Source: Staphylococcus sp. Marseille-Q5304
Lineage (GTDB): Bacteria; Bacillota; Bacilli; Staphylococcales; Staphylococcaceae
Assembly: GCF_943737015.1 (NCBI RefSeq)
Contig: NZ_CALSFP010000001.1
Span: 1,488,001 to 1,552,000, forward strand
Direction of reading: 5' to 3'
Length of the DNA stretch: 64,000 nucleotides
Shown here: positions 30,681 to 40,638 of the stretch, piece after piece
How the letters are laid out: each line of letters starts with the position of its first letter
Numbering within the stretch: the stretch's first letter is position 1
Program-made: the position numbers and the translations under genes
The notes under the pieces: model-generated
Databases searched by the model: none
Told to the model about the DNA's origin: nothing
What the model saw: the letters and a program-made list of their open reading frames with translations, nothing else

Positions 30681-30709
30681 AGCTAGAACATTTTTAACAT
30701 GTTCTAGCT
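30681..30709 (-). terminator. Terminator of spsAB
   Basis: Perfect 11-bp stem AGCTAGAACAT / ATGTTCTAGCT, 7-nt loop, followed by six U on the minus strand. Confidence 0.9.
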
Positions 30710-30720
30710 CTTATAATTCT

Positions 30721-31296
30721 TTATTTACCGTAATCTGTATCTGGATCAAATCCAAATTTCATACCATTTAATGGCCAATATCTAAACCAAACTTTACCTA
30801 CAACTTTATCTTTATCAATTAAGCCAAATGAACGGCTGTCTTTGCTGACTTCACGATTATCTCCAAGCACTAGTAATTTGCCTTTAGGAATTTTATTTTT
30901 ATGTGTTTCTCTATCTATATCTTTTGTTTTAAAGCTTCCAGTAATATAATCATAATGTTTGTGTTTTTCATTATAGTTTAAGTAAGGTTCATCGACTTTC
31001 TTACCGTTAACATAAAGTTTGTCTTTTTTATATTCGATTGAATCTCCAGGCGTACCGATAACACGTTTTACGTAATCAGCATTTTTTGTAGCGTGGAACA
31101 CAATAACGTTACCTTTTTTAATGTCGCCTAGTTTGTAATCAAATAAGTTTACAGCTACGCGTTCTCCGTCTTTCAATGTAGGATCCATTGAATCACCTTT
31201 AACTGTATATGACTTTGCAACAAAATTTGTTACTAAAAAAAATATAGCAAGCGCTGCAATTATTGCGACAATCCATTCTATTACTTCTTTTCTCAA
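30721..31296 (-). CDS. spsB: Type I signal peptidase SpsB
   Basis: A 191-residue membrane-anchored serine protease that removes signal peptides of secreted proteins. It has one N-terminal transmembrane segment (about 8-27), then the catalytic Ser in VKGDSMDPTL and Lys in DYVKRVIG, and GDNREVSKDSR near residue 145. The TTG at 31296, six bases after GAGGTG, is the start: it puts the catalytic residues at Ser36 and Lys77, the S. aureus SpsB numbering. The GTG at 31305 lies inside the ribosome binding site. It follows spsA by 18 bases. Confidence 0.95.
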   Translation of the reverse strand: MRKEVIEWIVAIIAALAIFFLVTNFVAKSYTVKGDSMDPTLKDGERVAVNLFDYKLGDIKKGNVIVFHATKNADYVKRVIGTPGDSIEYKKDKLYVNGKKVDEPYLNYNEKHKHYDYITGSFKTKDIDRETHKNKIPKGKLLVLGDNREVSKDSRSFGLIDKDKVVGKVWFRYWPLNGMKFGFDPDTDYGK

Positions 31297-31314
31297 TTTG
31301 TACACCTCATCTAT

Positions 31315-31836
31315 TTAGTTAAAATTAGCCGTGAATTGATCAAATGGATAATACTTTAAACTCACGTTGCCAATCACATCTCGTTTTTTAATCAGTCCGA
31401 ATGTTCTTGAATCTTTATCATTACCTCGGCGATCATTTAATACAAAATATGTATCGGGTGGTAATATATCGCCTTCGGAGTGTTTCACTTTTCTTAATGA
31501 TAACGATTCAATTTGTTTGCCATGAGTATAAGGCTCATCAACATATTTATCATCTCGATAAAGTTTACCATGTTTATATTCAACAGATTGACCAGGTTTC
31601 CCAATAACTCGGCTTACATGGACTTTGTCACCCTTACGATACAATATAATATCACTATTGCCTAGTAAATTAAAAGTAGTTTTTAGTTTATTTATTATAA
31701 CACGGTCGTCTTTTTGTAAAGTCGGTTTCATCTGATTATCTTGTATCACAGCACCAGAAATGACAAAGGCTTGTAACATCAGCACAAAAATTAAAGCACA
31801 TATTAAAGCGATGATATGTTTGATGATGCGTTTCAC
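31315..31836 (-). CDS. spsA: SpsA, catalytically degenerate signal peptidase paralogue
   Basis: A 173-residue S26-family protein with one N-terminal membrane segment. The catalytic Ser position reads Gln (DNQMKPTL against GDSMDPTL in SpsB) and the catalytic Lys reads Ser (HVSRVIG against YVKRVIG), so it cannot act as a peptidase. The C-terminal VLNDRRGNDKDSRTFGLI keeps the fold signature. This is also the state known for S. aureus SpsA. The start is GTG 31836, nine bases after AGGAG; the frame extends to a TTG at 31863 without a site. It is the first gene of a two-gene operon with spsB. Confidence 0.9.
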   Translation of the reverse strand: MKRIIKHIIALICALIFVLMLQAFVISGAVIQDNQMKPTLQKDDRVIINKLKTTFNLLGNSDIILYRKGDKVHVSRVIGKPGQSVEYKHGKLYRDDKYVDEPYTHGKQIESLSLRKVKHSEGDILPPDTYFVLNDRRGNDKDSRTFGLIKKRDVIGNVSLKYYPFDQFTANFN

Positions 31837-31895
31837 ATAGACACTCTCCTGACGTTTTTTCAACCTTTACACAATAATACAAACTACGGTATTTC

Positions 31896-31924
31896 ATTAT
31901 AAGTGTAAAAACACCTTATTGGAA
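31896..31924 (-). promoter_or_regulatory. Promoter of spsAB
   Basis: TTCCAA (31924-31919), 17-bp spacer, TATAAT (31901-31896) on the minus strand. The spacer holds GTGT-TTTT-ACAC, a small inverted repeat that could bind a regulator. The rest of the 396-bp gap to the carboxypeptidase gene (to 32232) is AT-rich with no other clear signal. Confidence 0.5.
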
Positions 31925-32232
31925 CCATTTAATATCTTTTTACTTAAAAATCGGTCTCTAGTCCCAGGTAGTTTCGACTATTAAAATTAAAGATTTATAA
32001 TTTTATTGTGTTATTTATGAATGTTTATATAAAAAACAACCCAATCATCATCGTTTTTGTTAGAATTAGAATATATAAGTAAAATCCAATTACTCATAAT
32101 AACTTTGATACTTCTTACCTTTGAATAGTAATGACACTTGCCATTGGAATTTATTTTAATTTATCCAACAATTTCTATTTGAATGATGCAATATGTTGAA
32201 TATTTTTTAATGAAAATCAAGGAGACGATTCA

Positions 32233-33471
32233 ATGAAAAAGTTAGGAGTCATACTTTCGTTTTTAATTTTACTTTCAATCTATGCTCCGCTATATACATT
32301 TGCTGGACAATCCCCATACCAAATCGCAGAAAATGAACATATTCATGTAAATAAACAAAATAATCCAAAAAGCGCTCAAGTTACTACCAAAAATGGACAA
32401 ATTTTATATAACTACAATATTCATAAACAAGTCGATCCTGCTTCAACTACAAAACTTATGACCCTCGCCCTCATTCTTGATGATATCAAACATAAAAAGT
32501 TCAATTTTTATGACACAGTTAAAATCGATTTAAGGGAACAAAAAATGTCCCAAATACCTAATTTGACAACTTTCCCTTTAAAAACAGGCCAAACCTTTTC
32601 TATACTCCAATTGGTTAAGCAAGCTATGCTTGAATCTAGTAATGCTGCTACTTTAGTACTCGCAGAAGAAATTGATGGAAATTCTTCTCATTTTACAAAC
32701 CGTATGAACAAAAAAGCGAAACAAATCGGTATGCAAAACACTCATTTTACAAATCCAAGCGGTGCAAACATTAAACTACTCAAACCGTTTGCGCCTAAAC
32801 AGTATCAAAATCAAACTTATAGTTATACGACTGCCAACGATATGTCATTATTATCACATTATATATTAAACCACTATCCTGAAGCTTTAAAAATCACAAG
32901 TCTAAAAAGCGATTTACAATATCACAAGTCTCTACACAATACGAATACATCTCTCCCCTCTTTTCCAGACGGAATGAAAGATGTCGATGGTTTAAAGACT
33001 GGAACAAGTGATAATGGATATAATTTAGTATTAACCGCGAAAAGAAATCATTTACGCGTAATTTCTACATTGTTTAATACACAACCTTATCCAAGTGATA
33101 AAGCAAAGCATGCACGACAACAAATTTCTAATGGATTAATTAAACATGCTTTTGACCATTATGAATACCGCAAAGTTTTAACTAAAGGTCGACATACAAT
33201 AAACGGTAAAGTATATAAAGTAAAGCATGACCTATACGATGTCGTTCCTACAAAGTTACATGATTACAGTTTCAAAATTTCAGATGATAACACATTGACT
33301 CTCAATTATAAGCGTACATTTTTAAAAGGCGCCCACCCACCTAGTGTTGAAGTTGAACCTGTGATTAATTGGAAACAAATCATTACCTATATATTTATTG
33401 CTATATTACTAATATTTATAATCATCATGATATTTGTACTTAAAAATACGTATAAGAAAAAACATAGTTAG
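32233..33471 (+). CDS. D-alanyl-D-alanine carboxypeptidase (low-molecular-weight PBP, DacA-like)
   Basis: A 412-residue S11-family enzyme that trims the terminal D-Ala of peptidoglycan stem peptides. It has a signal peptide (residues 1-24, ending TFA), SxxK as STTK (about 72), SxN as SSN in MLESSNAATL (about 137), and KTG in DGLKTGTSDNG (about 256). A C-terminal segment (about 383-405) anchors it in the membrane, with a Lys-rich cytosolic end. AAGGAG precedes the ATG. In S. aureus the single DacA-like enzyme, PBP4, maps elsewhere as I recall, so this is probably an extra or relocated copy. Confidence 0.9.
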   Translation: MKKLGVILSFLILLSIYAPLYTFAGQSPYQIAENEHIHVNKQNNPKSAQVTTKNGQILYNYNIHKQVDPASTTKLMTLALILDDIKHKKFNFYDTVKIDLREQKMSQIPNLTTFPLKTGQTFSILQLVKQAMLESSNAATLVLAEEIDGNSSHFTNRMNKKAKQIGMQNTHFTNPSGANIKLLKPFAPKQYQNQTYSYTTANDMSLLSHYILNHYPEALKITSLKSDLQYHKSLHNTNTSLPSFPDGMKDVDGLKTGTSDNGYNLVLTAKRNHLRVISTLFNTQPYPSDKAKHARQQISNGLIKHAFDHYEYRKVLTKGRHTINGKVYKVKHDLYDVVPTKLHDYSFKISDDNTLTLNYKRTFLKGAHPPSVEVEPVINWKQIITYIFIAILLIFIIIMIFVLKNTYKKKHS

Positions 33472-33498
33472 CAATGCATGTGCTTTATTTTTAATACA

Positions 33499-33538
33499 AA
33501 GGTCAACCCAAAAGAAATTAATCTTAAGGGTTGGCCTT
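33499..33538. terminator. Bidirectional terminator between the carboxypeptidase gene and pgi
   Basis: Eleven-bp stem AAGGTCAACCC / GGGTTGGCCTT with one G-T pair, A-rich before and U-rich after on both strands. Confidence 0.8.
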
Positions 33539-33577
33539 AATTTTGTACTTATGTCAAAGCTTCTTCAAATGAATTTT

Positions 33578-34909
33578 TTATAAACGTTCTTCAAGTTCTT
33601 GTTTCTTATCTTCAAATCCTGGTTTACCTAATAACGCAAACATATTTTGTTTATATGCTTCAACGCCTGGTTGATTAAATGGATTCACACCGAGTTGGTA
33701 ACCACTCATAGCACAAGCTAATTCAAAGAAATAAACCAAGTAGCCAAATGTCTCTTCATCTAATTGAGGTACATTTACAACTAAATTAGGCACGCCACCA
33801 TCAGTATGTGCAAGTAAAGTACCTTCAAATGCTTTCGTATTAACCTCATCAATTGTCTTACCAGCTAAATAATTTAAACCGTCTAGATCATCTGGGTCTG
33901 CTTCAATCTTAATATCATGTTTAGGTGTATCTACTTTAACTACTGTTTCAAATAAGAAACGACGCCCTTCCTGAACATATTGTCCTAATGAATGTAAATC
34001 AGTAGTGTAGTTAGCGCTTGATGGATAAATACCTTTAAAGTCTTTTCCTTCAGATTCACCAAATAATTGTTTCCACCATTCATTGAAATATTGTAATGAT
34101 GGTTCGTAGTTAATTAACATTTCTGTCGTATACCCTTTTGTATAAAGAATGTTACGAATTGTCGCATATTGGTAGGCAATGTTTTCTTCTAATTTGTCTG
34201 ATGATAGTTCCTCACGTGCTTTCGCTGCACCGTTCATGATGGCTTCGATATCAATACCTGCTACTGCAATTGGTAATAATCCTACTGCAGTTAAAACTGA
34301 GTAACGGCCGCCGATATCATCAGGTACAATAAATGTTTCGTAACCTTCATTTGTCGCTAATTGTTTTAGCGCACCCTTTTCTTTATCAGTTGTGGCGAAG
34401 ATGCGTTTTTTAGCTTCTTCTTTTCCGTATTTATTTTCTAATAATTGTTTGAACAGTCTAAATGCAACTGCAGGTTCTGTTGTCGTACCTGATTTAGAAA
34501 TAACGTTTACAGAAAAATCTTTTCCATCTAAATAATCAACTAATTGTTGAGTATAAGTTGATGATAAATGATTACCGACGAAGACGATTTCTGGATATTC
34601 ATCACTATTTCTAAATGATGATGTCAACATTTCAATCGCTGCACGCGCCCCTAAATAAGAACCTCCAATACCAATGACTACTAATACTTCAGAATTCTCT
34701 TTCACACGTTTAGAAGCTTCTAGAATACGTGAAAATTCGTCTTTGTCATAATCTACAGGTAAATCTAACCAACCTAAGAAATCATTTCCTGCGCCTGTAC
34801 CTTTATGGATTATATTATGAATCGTAGAAACCACTTCTTGTTGTTGTTGCATTTCATGTTCACCAAAGAACTCTAAAGTCTTACGATAGTCTAATTGAAT
34901 ATGAGTCAT
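33578..34909 (-). CDS. pgi: Glucose-6-phosphate isomerase
   Basis: A 443-residue cytosolic enzyme that interconverts glucose-6-phosphate and fructose-6-phosphate. SIS-domain motifs [12 protein letters not shown] (about residue 80) and [12 protein letters not shown] (about 137) bind the sugar phosphate, and [11 protein letters not shown] (about 285) carries the catalytic Glu. The length is typical for Firmicutes. CGGGAGG precedes the ATG. It is monocistronic and divergent from argG. Confidence 0.97.
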   Translation of the reverse strand: MTHIQLDYRKTLEFFGEHEMQQQQEVVSTIHNIIHKGTGAGNDFLGWLDLPVDYDKDEFSRILEASKRVKENSEVLVVIGIGGSYLGARAAIEMLTSSFRNSDEYPEIVFVGNHLSSTYTQQLVDYLDGKDFSVNVISKSGTTTEPAVAFRLFKQLLENKYGKEEAKKRIFATTDKEKGALKQLATNEGYETFIVPDDIGGRYSVLTAVGLLPIAVAGIDIEAIMNGAAKAREELSSDKLEENIAYQYATIRNILYTKGYTTEMLINYEPSLQYFNEWWKQLFGESEGKDFKGIYPSSANYTTDLHSLGQYVQEGRRFLFETVVKVDTPKHDIKIEADPDDLDGLNYLAGKTIDEVNTKAFEGTLLAHTDGGVPNLVVNVPQLDEETFGYLVYFFELACAMSGYQLGVNPFNQPGVEAYKQNMFALLGKPGFEDKKQELEERL

Positions 34910-35184
34910 GTGAATTGCCTCCCGTGTTTATATTTCAAAACTAATTTTACTAAGTTTAAATTCACTATTCAAACAACTGGCTTTGTACAAAATAAGTTTT
35001 CACACAATTGACCCTGAAAACAAATTGTTCACCAAACCTAATATACATATAATATACAATATCCAAACACATTAGAATAGACAAAAACGATTATTCAACT
35101 TACTTATAAATTGTTGCCAAAAGATTTTATTTTCTGAAATTTGCATATTTATGTAATTTATTGGTTTTATTTTCCTAACAAATC

Positions 35185-35193
35185 TGCTATACT
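35185..35193 (+). promoter_or_regulatory. argGH promoter, extended -10
   Basis: TGCTATACT is an extended -10 about 47 bases before the argG start, with no good -35. The 330-bp gap between pgi and argG contains no T-box or riboswitch that I can see. GAATA…TATTC at about 35095-35116 could be an ArgR half-palindrome but is not convincing. Confidence 0.5.
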
Positions 35194-35239
35194 CATTTTT
35201 AACAAATTAAATTTCAATTAATATATAGAGGTGAAACTT

Positions 35240-36445
35240 ATGAAAGAGAAAATCGTATTAGCATATTCAGGCGGATTAGACACAAGTGTTGCAGTAAAAT
35301 GGATATTAGATAAAGGTTATGACGTGGTAGCTTGTTGTTTAGACGTCGGCGAAGGAAAAGATTTAGAACTTGTACACCAAAAAGCATTAGATATGGGTGC
35401 AGTCGAATGTCATATCATAGATGCTACAGAAGAATTCAGTGAAGACTTCGTAGCCTATGCAATCAAAGGTAACTTAATGTATGAAGGTACTTACCCACTC
35501 GTTTCTGCTTTATCCAGACCTCTAATTTCAAAAAAATTAGTAGAGATCGCTGAGAAAACAGATGCAGTAGGTATTGCCCACGGTTGTACAGGTAAAGGTA
35601 ACGATCAAGTTCGTTTTGAAGTTGCAATAAAAGCTTTAAATCCAAACTTAAAAGTTTTTGCTCCAGTTAGAGAATGGGCTTGGAGTCGTGAAGAAGAAAT
35701 CGATTATGCATTAAAACATAATATTCCAGTTCCTATTGAACATGATTCACCATACTCAATTGACCAAAATTTATGGGGTAGAAGTAACGAATGTGGCATA
35801 CTTGAAGATCCTTTCGCAGCACCACCTGCAGATGCATATGATTTAACTCGTGAGTTAGAAGACACACCTGATGAAGCTGAAGAAATCTTACTAACTTTTG
35901 AAGAAGGTCTACCTACTTCACTAAACGGACAAACTTATAAACTCAGCGACTTAATTTTAGAATTAAATAAATTAGCTGGAAAACATGGTATAGGAAGAAT
36001 AGACCATGTTGAAAATAGACTTGTCGGTATTAAATCAAGAGAAGTTTATGAAACACCTGCAGCAGAAGTTATTTTAAAGGGACATAAATCCTTAGAAACC
36101 ATCACATTGACAAAAGATGTTGCGCATTTCAAACCAGTCATTGAAAAGCAATTTTCTGAGCAAGTCTATAATGGCCTTTGGTATTCACCACTCACAGATA
36201 GCTTAAAAACATTTATAAATAGTACGCAAAAATATGTTAGTGGTGAAGTACGCATTAAATTATACAAAGGTAATGCAATTGTTAATGGTAGAAAATCTCC
36301 TCACACTTTATATAATGAAAAACTAGCGACATATACAAAAGAAGATGCATTCAATCAAGAATCAGCGGTTGGATTTATCGATATCTTTGGTCTTCCTACT
36401 CAAGTGAACGCAATGTTACATGGAGGTTATAACGATGAGCAATAA
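35240..36445 (+). CDS. argG: Argininosuccinate synthase
   Basis: A 401-residue ATP-dependent ligase that joins citrulline and aspartate. The PP-loop [12 protein letters not shown] is at residues about 8-19, and [13 protein letters not shown] at about 115 binds substrates. Start ATG 35240 has GAGGTG six bases upstream; the GTG at 35231 is inside that site. Its last 11 bases overlap argH, so the two are translationally coupled. With argH it makes arginine from citrulline, opposite in direction to the ornithine catabolism by rocD encoded nearby. Confidence 0.97.
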   Translation: MKEKIVLAYSGGLDTSVAVKWILDKGYDVVACCLDVGEGKDLELVHQKALDMGAVECHIIDATEEFSEDFVAYAIKGNLMYEGTYPLVSALSRPLISKKLVEIAEKTDAVGIAHGCTGKGNDQVRFEVAIKALNPNLKVFAPVREWAWSREEEIDYALKHNIPVPIEHDSPYSIDQNLWGRSNECGILEDPFAAPPADAYDLTRELEDTPDEAEEILLTFEEGLPTSLNGQTYKLSDLILELNKLAGKHGIGRIDHVENRLVGIKSREVYETPAAEVILKGHKSLETITLTKDVAHFKPVIEKQFSEQVYNGLWYSPLTDSLKTFINSTQKYVSGEVRIKLYKGNAIVNGRKSPHTLYNEKLATYTKEDAFNQESAVGFIDIFGLPTQVNAMLHGGYNDEQ

Positions 36446-37823
36446 AGCTTGGGGTGGTAGATTTAGTGAAAAACCCGAAGATTGGGTAGATGAATTTAAT
36501 GCTTCAGTAGGATTTGATCAAATATTGATTAAATATGATGTTCAAGGAAGTATTGCACATGCGAAAATGTTAGCCAAACAAGATATTATTTCTCAAGCTG
36601 ATTGTGATGCAATTATCAAAGGATTAACTGAAATACTAAAGGATTACGAAAATGGAAACTTGCCTTTAGATATATCTCTAGAAGATATACATTTAAATAT
36701 AGAACATGAGTTGATTAAACGTATAGGCGATGCTGGAGGTAGATTGCATACTGGTCGTAGTAGAAATGATCAAATCGCGACGGATATGCATTTATACACA
36801 AAAGATGAAGTTAATGAAATAATTTCCCTCATTAACGCTTTCCAACAAACAATCGTTGATATAGCTGAAAAGCACATCGAAACAATTATGCCAGGTTATA
36901 CGCATTTACAAAGAGCGCAACCAATTTCATTTGCACATCATATATTAACGTATTATTGGATGCTCGATAGAGACAAAACACGTTTCCAAGATAGTTTAAA
37001 ACGTATCGACATATCCCCTCTTGGAGCAGCAGCATTAAGCGGAACAACTTATCCTATCGATCGTCATACTACGCAAGAATCACTAGAGTTTGCAAATCTA
37101 TACGAAAATAGCTTAGATGCAGTAAGTGATCGTGATTACATTGTAGAGACACTCCACAATATTAGCTTAACGATGGTACACCTTTCTCGTTTTGCTGAAG
37201 AAATTATTTTTTGGTCTTCAGCTGAAGCCAATTTTGTCACGTTATCTGATGCATTTTCAACTGGCTCATCTATTATGCCCCAAAAGAAAAATCCTGACAT
37301 GGCTGAACTCATTCGAGGTAAAGTGGGGAGAACAACAGGTCATTTAGTAAGTATGCTAACAACATTAAAAGGACTGCCTCTCGCATATAATAAAGATATG
37401 CAAGAAGATAAAGAAGGATTATTCGATGCAATCCACACCATTAAAGGCTCACTTCGTATCTTTGATGGTATGATCGCATCGATGACGGTAAACGTAAATC
37501 AACTACAAAGTGCTGTTGAACAAGATTTTTCAAACGCAACCGAACTCGCTGATTATCTCGTAAATAAAGGGGTTCCTTTTAGAACAGCACATGAAATCGT
37601 AGGTAAACTTGTATTATGGGCTATACAACATAATGTATATTTATTAGATGTCCCACTTACACAATACAAAGATGCCCATGCGAGCATTGAAGCGGATATT
37701 TATGAGTATTTAAAACCTGAAAATTGTATAAGTCGTAGAACAAGTTACGGTTCAACAGGACATGATGCCGTAAAAAAACAAATCGAAGTCATCAAACAAA
37801 AATTTAAAACTACAAATGAATAA
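36435..37823 (+). CDS. argH: Argininosuccinate lyase
   Basis: A 462-residue homotetrameric lyase of the fumarase/aspartase superfamily that splits argininosuccinate into arginine and fumarate. The family signature [12 protein letters not shown] is at about residue 280, and [13 protein letters not shown] at about 110 is a substrate loop. ATG 36435 lies inside the end of argG with GGAGG eight bases upstream; the frame upstream to 36420 has no site. It ends at a strong terminator. Confidence 0.97.
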   Translation: MSNKAWGGRFSEKPEDWVDEFNASVGFDQILIKYDVQGSIAHAKMLAKQDIISQADCDAIIKGLTEILKDYENGNLPLDISLEDIHLNIEHELIKRIGDAGGRLHTGRSRNDQIATDMHLYTKDEVNEIISLINAFQQTIVDIAEKHIETIMPGYTHLQRAQPISFAHHILTYYWMLDRDKTRFQDSLKRIDISPLGAAALSGTTYPIDRHTTQESLEFANLYENSLDAVSDRDYIVETLHNISLTMVHLSRFAEEIIFWSSAEANFVTLSDAFSTGSSIMPQKKNPDMAELIRGKVGRTTGHLVSMLTTLKGLPLAYNKDMQEDKEGLFDAIHTIKGSLRIFDGMIASMTVNVNQLQSAVEQDFSNATELADYLVNKGVPFRTAHEIVGKLVLWAIQHNVYLLDVPLTQYKDAHASIEADIYEYLKPENCISRRTSYGSTGHDAVKKQIEVIKQKFKTTNE

Positions 37824-37830
37824 TATGGTT

Positions 37831-37872
37831 AATGCGATACAGAAATATTTTCAAAAATTTTCTGTATCGCAT
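37831..37872 (+). terminator. Terminator of argGH
   Basis: Perfect 15-bp stem AATGCGATACAGAAA / TTTCTGTATCGCATT followed by TTT. Confidence 0.9.
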
Positions 37873-38037
37873 TTTTAGTATTACAGTAAAAATTGAACAA
37901 AATTAATCCAATATTTATATTGTTATGGATGAGTTAACATTATTTATTTTAAATAAAGATAGCGTAAATAGTATTCTATTCACTCCTCTTTTTTTGTAAT
38001 GTGAGAATATAGTAAAAATTGAGGAGTGAACGTATTT

Positions 38038-39018
38038 ATGAAAAAAGCGACAAAATTAATGGTTTCAAGCGTTACTGTATTATCATTATCTTTACTAGGT
38101 ACTTCTGCTGTATCACAAGCAAGTACTAACGACAATTCAAACAAAGGTCCAAATGAAAATCGTTATTCTTCAGCATCACAATTAAAATCAAATCCAAACA
38201 ATGCTAGCCATAAAGAAGCGCATAATTTAACTGGCGAGAAACACACAACTATCGCACACAGAGGCGCAAGTGGTTATGCACCTGAACATACATTCTATTC
38301 ATATGACAAAAGTCATAACGAATTAGGCGCATCATATATTGAAATTGACTTACAAAGAACGAAAGATGGTCATTTAGTAGCTATGCACGACGAAACAGTG
38401 GATAGAACTACAAATGGTACAGGCAGAGTTGACCAATATACATTAGATGAATTAAAAAAATTAGACGCTGGTAGCAAATTCAATGCAACACATCCTGAAT
38501 ATGCTAACGAAAAATACGCTGGTGCAAAAATACCTACTTTAGACGAAATCCTTGAACGTTACGGCCCAAATGCAAACTACTATATCGAAACAAAATCACC
38601 AGATGTATATCCAGGTATGGAACAAGATTTACTTAATACATTAAATAGACACAACATGTTAACAAATCAATCACTTAAAAATGGTCACGTAATGATTCAA
38701 TCATTCTCACAAGCAAGCTTAGAAAAAATGAAGAGATTAAATCCAAGCGTACCTCTTGTGAGATTATTAGATAAAGGTGAATTAACGAGCATGACTCAAC
38801 AAGACTTCAATACTTTACGTCAAACTGCAATTGGTGTTGGCCCTGAATATACAGATTTAACTGCTCAAAATGTTCAAAACCTTAAAAAAGCAGGGTTCCT
38901 CGTTCACCCTTACACTGTAAATACAAAAGCTGATATGGAACGTTTAAATCAATACGGCGTTGATGGTTTATTTACAAACTATGCTGACATGTACGAGCAA
39001 GTAAACCAAGAACAATAA
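38038..39018 (+). CDS. glpQ: Secreted glycerophosphodiester phosphodiesterase
   Basis: A 326-residue secreted GDPD enzyme that cleaves glycerophosphodiesters to glycerol-3-phosphate. It has a signal peptide (about residues 1-28, ending VSQAS). Catalytic motifs are IAHRGASGYAPEHT (about 80) and IEIDLQRTKDGHLVAMHDETVDRT (Glu/Asp metal ligands and His), with TIETKSP-type Glu as YIETKSPDVYPG later. ATG 38038 follows GAGGAG; a GTG at 38026 overlaps that site. It may release glycerol-3-phosphate from deacylated lipids or teichoic acid. Confidence 0.94.
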   Translation: MKKATKLMVSSVTVLSLSLLGTSAVSQASTNDNSNKGPNENRYSSASQLKSNPNNASHKEAHNLTGEKHTTIAHRGASGYAPEHTFYSYDKSHNELGASYIEIDLQRTKDGHLVAMHDETVDRTTNGTGRVDQYTLDELKKLDAGSKFNATHPEYANEKYAGAKIPTLDEILERYGPNANYYIETKSPDVYPGMEQDLLNTLNRHNMLTNQSLKNGHVMIQSFSQASLEKMKRLNPSVPLVRLLDKGELTSMTQQDFNTLRQTAIGVGPEYTDLTAQNVQNLKKAGFLVHPYTVNTKADMERLNQYGVDGLFTNYADMYEQVNQEQ

Positions 39019-39072
39019 ACTCAAATACATTTACTATTAATCTATGACATAGACCGTCATATATCATAAACA

Positions 39073-39115
39073 AAGCCCTACCAAAGATGTTGATTATAAA
39101 TCTTTGGTAGGGCTT
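39073..39115 (+). terminator. Terminator of glpQ
   Basis: Perfect 16-bp stem AAGCCCTACCAAAGAT / ATCTTTGGTAGGGCTT followed by U-rich sequence. The next 100 bases up to the gudB terminator hold nothing recognisable. Confidence 0.9.
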
Positions 39116-39220
39116 ATTTAAATTCTTCAAAATGTATACAAAAGCATTTGGAGACTTTGATTTTATAGTCGAAATGACTATGACGATTTATTCTGTATAA
39201 CTGATATTAGCAAAATCACA

Positions 39221-39259
39221 AAAAAGAGTTGGAAACTAGATAAGTTTCCAACTCTTTTT
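39221..39259 (-). terminator. Terminator of rocD-gudB
   Basis: Perfect 17-bp stem AAAAAGAGTTGGAAACT / AGTTTCCAACTCTTTTT with a 5-nt loop, U-run on both strands, 24 bases past gudB. Confidence 0.93.
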
Positions 39260-39283
39260 ATCTTAAACAAACACTATTAAATA

Positions 39284-40528
39284 TTATGCCCAACCACGGT
39301 AACGTGCAGCTTCTGCTGTACGTTTAATACCTACGATGTATGCAGCTAAACGCATATCAATCTTACGGTTTTGTGAAAGTTCATAAATCGTATTAAATGC
39401 TGTAGTTAATTTCTCACGTAATTTTTCATTTACTTCTTCTTCAGTCCAATAATAACCTTGGTTATTTTGTACCCATTCGAAGTAAGATACCGTTACGCCA
39501 CCAGCACTTGCTAATACGTCTGGTACTAATAAGATGCCACGTTCAGTTAAGATACGTGTACCTTCTGGAGTAGTTGGTCCATTTGCTGCTTCAACTACTA
39601 CATCAGCTTTAATGTCATGTGCATTGTCAGCTGTAATTTGGTTCGCAATGGCAGCTGGCACTAATACATCACAATCAATTTCGAATAATTCTTTATTTGA
39701 AATTGTCTCTTCAAATAAGTTTGTAACTGTACCAAAACTATCTCTACGATCTAATAAATAATCAATATCTAACCCTTCTGGGTCATGTAATGCACCATAT
39801 GCATCTGAAATACCGACTATTTTTGCTCCCATATCGTATAAGAATTTAGCTAAGAAACTACCAGCATTACCGAAACCTTGGATAACGACACGAGCACCTT
39901 TAAGCTCTAGGTTTCTTCTTTGAGCAGCTTGTTCAATCGCGATAACTACACCTAACGCAGTTGAACGATCGCGTCCTTGAGAACCACCTAATACTAGTGG
40001 TTTACCTGTGATGAATCCTGGTGAGTTGAATTTATCTAATGAACTATACTCATCCATCATCCATGCCATGATTTGTGAGTTAGTAAAAACATCTGGCGCT
40101 GGAATATCTTTTGTAGGCCCTACGAATTGAGAGATAGCACGAACATATCCACGTGATAAACGCTCTACCTCATGTATACTCATTTGGCGTGGGTCACAAA
40201 CGATACCGCCTTTACCGCCACCGTATGGTAAGTCTACGATGCCACATTTCAATGACATCCACATTGATAATGCTTTAACCTCTTCTTCATCTACATCTGG
40301 GTGGAATCTTACCCCACCTTTAGTTGGCCCAACAGCATCATTATGCTGTGCACGGTAACCAGTGAACGTCTTAACTGTACCATCATCCATACGTACAGGA
40401 ATTCTTACTTGAAGGAATCTTAAAGGTTCCTTAACAAGATCATACATACCATCGTCAAATCCCAGTTTGTGCAAAGCTTCTTTAATAATGTGTTGCGTAG
40501 AAGTAACTAAACTATTATTCTCAGTCAT
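39284..40528 (-). CDS. gudB: NAD-specific glutamate dehydrogenase
   Basis: A 414-residue cytosolic enzyme that oxidises glutamate to 2-oxoglutarate and ammonia. It has PTKGGVRFHPDVDEEEVKALS, the catalytic Lys in DLPYGGGKGGI (about residue 105) and the NAD-binding VVIQGFGNAGS (about 212). ATG 40528 follows AAAAGGA. It lies 110 bases downstream of rocD on the same strand with no terminator, so ornithine aminotransferase and glutamate dehydrogenase form a catabolic unit that feeds the TCA cycle. It is expected to respond to carbon catabolite repression through the rocD promoter. Confidence 0.96.
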   Translation of the reverse strand: MTENNSLVTSTQHIIKEALHKLGFDDGMYDLVKEPLRFLQVRIPVRMDDGTVKTFTGYRAQHNDAVGPTKGGVRFHPDVDEEEVKALSMWMSLKCGIVDLPYGGGKGGIVCDPRQMSIHEVERLSRGYVRAISQFVGPTKDIPAPDVFTNSQIMAWMMDEYSSLDKFNSPGFITGKPLVLGGSQGRDRSTALGVVIAIEQAAQRRNLELKGARVVIQGFGNAGSFLAKFLYDMGAKIVGISDAYGALHDPEGLDIDYLLDRRDSFGTVTNLFEETISNKELFEIDCDVLVPAAIANQITADNAHDIKADVVVEAANGPTTPEGTRILTERGILLVPDVLASAGGVTVSYFEWVQNNQGYYWTEEEVNEKLREKLTTAFNTIYELSQNRKIDMRLAAYIVGIKRTAEAARYRGWA

Positions 40529-40638
40529 GATCCTTTTCGCCTCTTTTTCGTTACTAATGTTTTCGCTTTCATGCTAATTGTAACATAAGATAATGCATTT
40601 TAAAGTGTTAATAAAACTTATATTACATTTTTTGATAA

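Noticed and set aside
34910-35239. T-box or riboswitch in the argG leader
   Set aside because: No T-box sequence, no terminator/antiterminator pair and no conserved aptamer motif could be found; only an extended -10 is clear.
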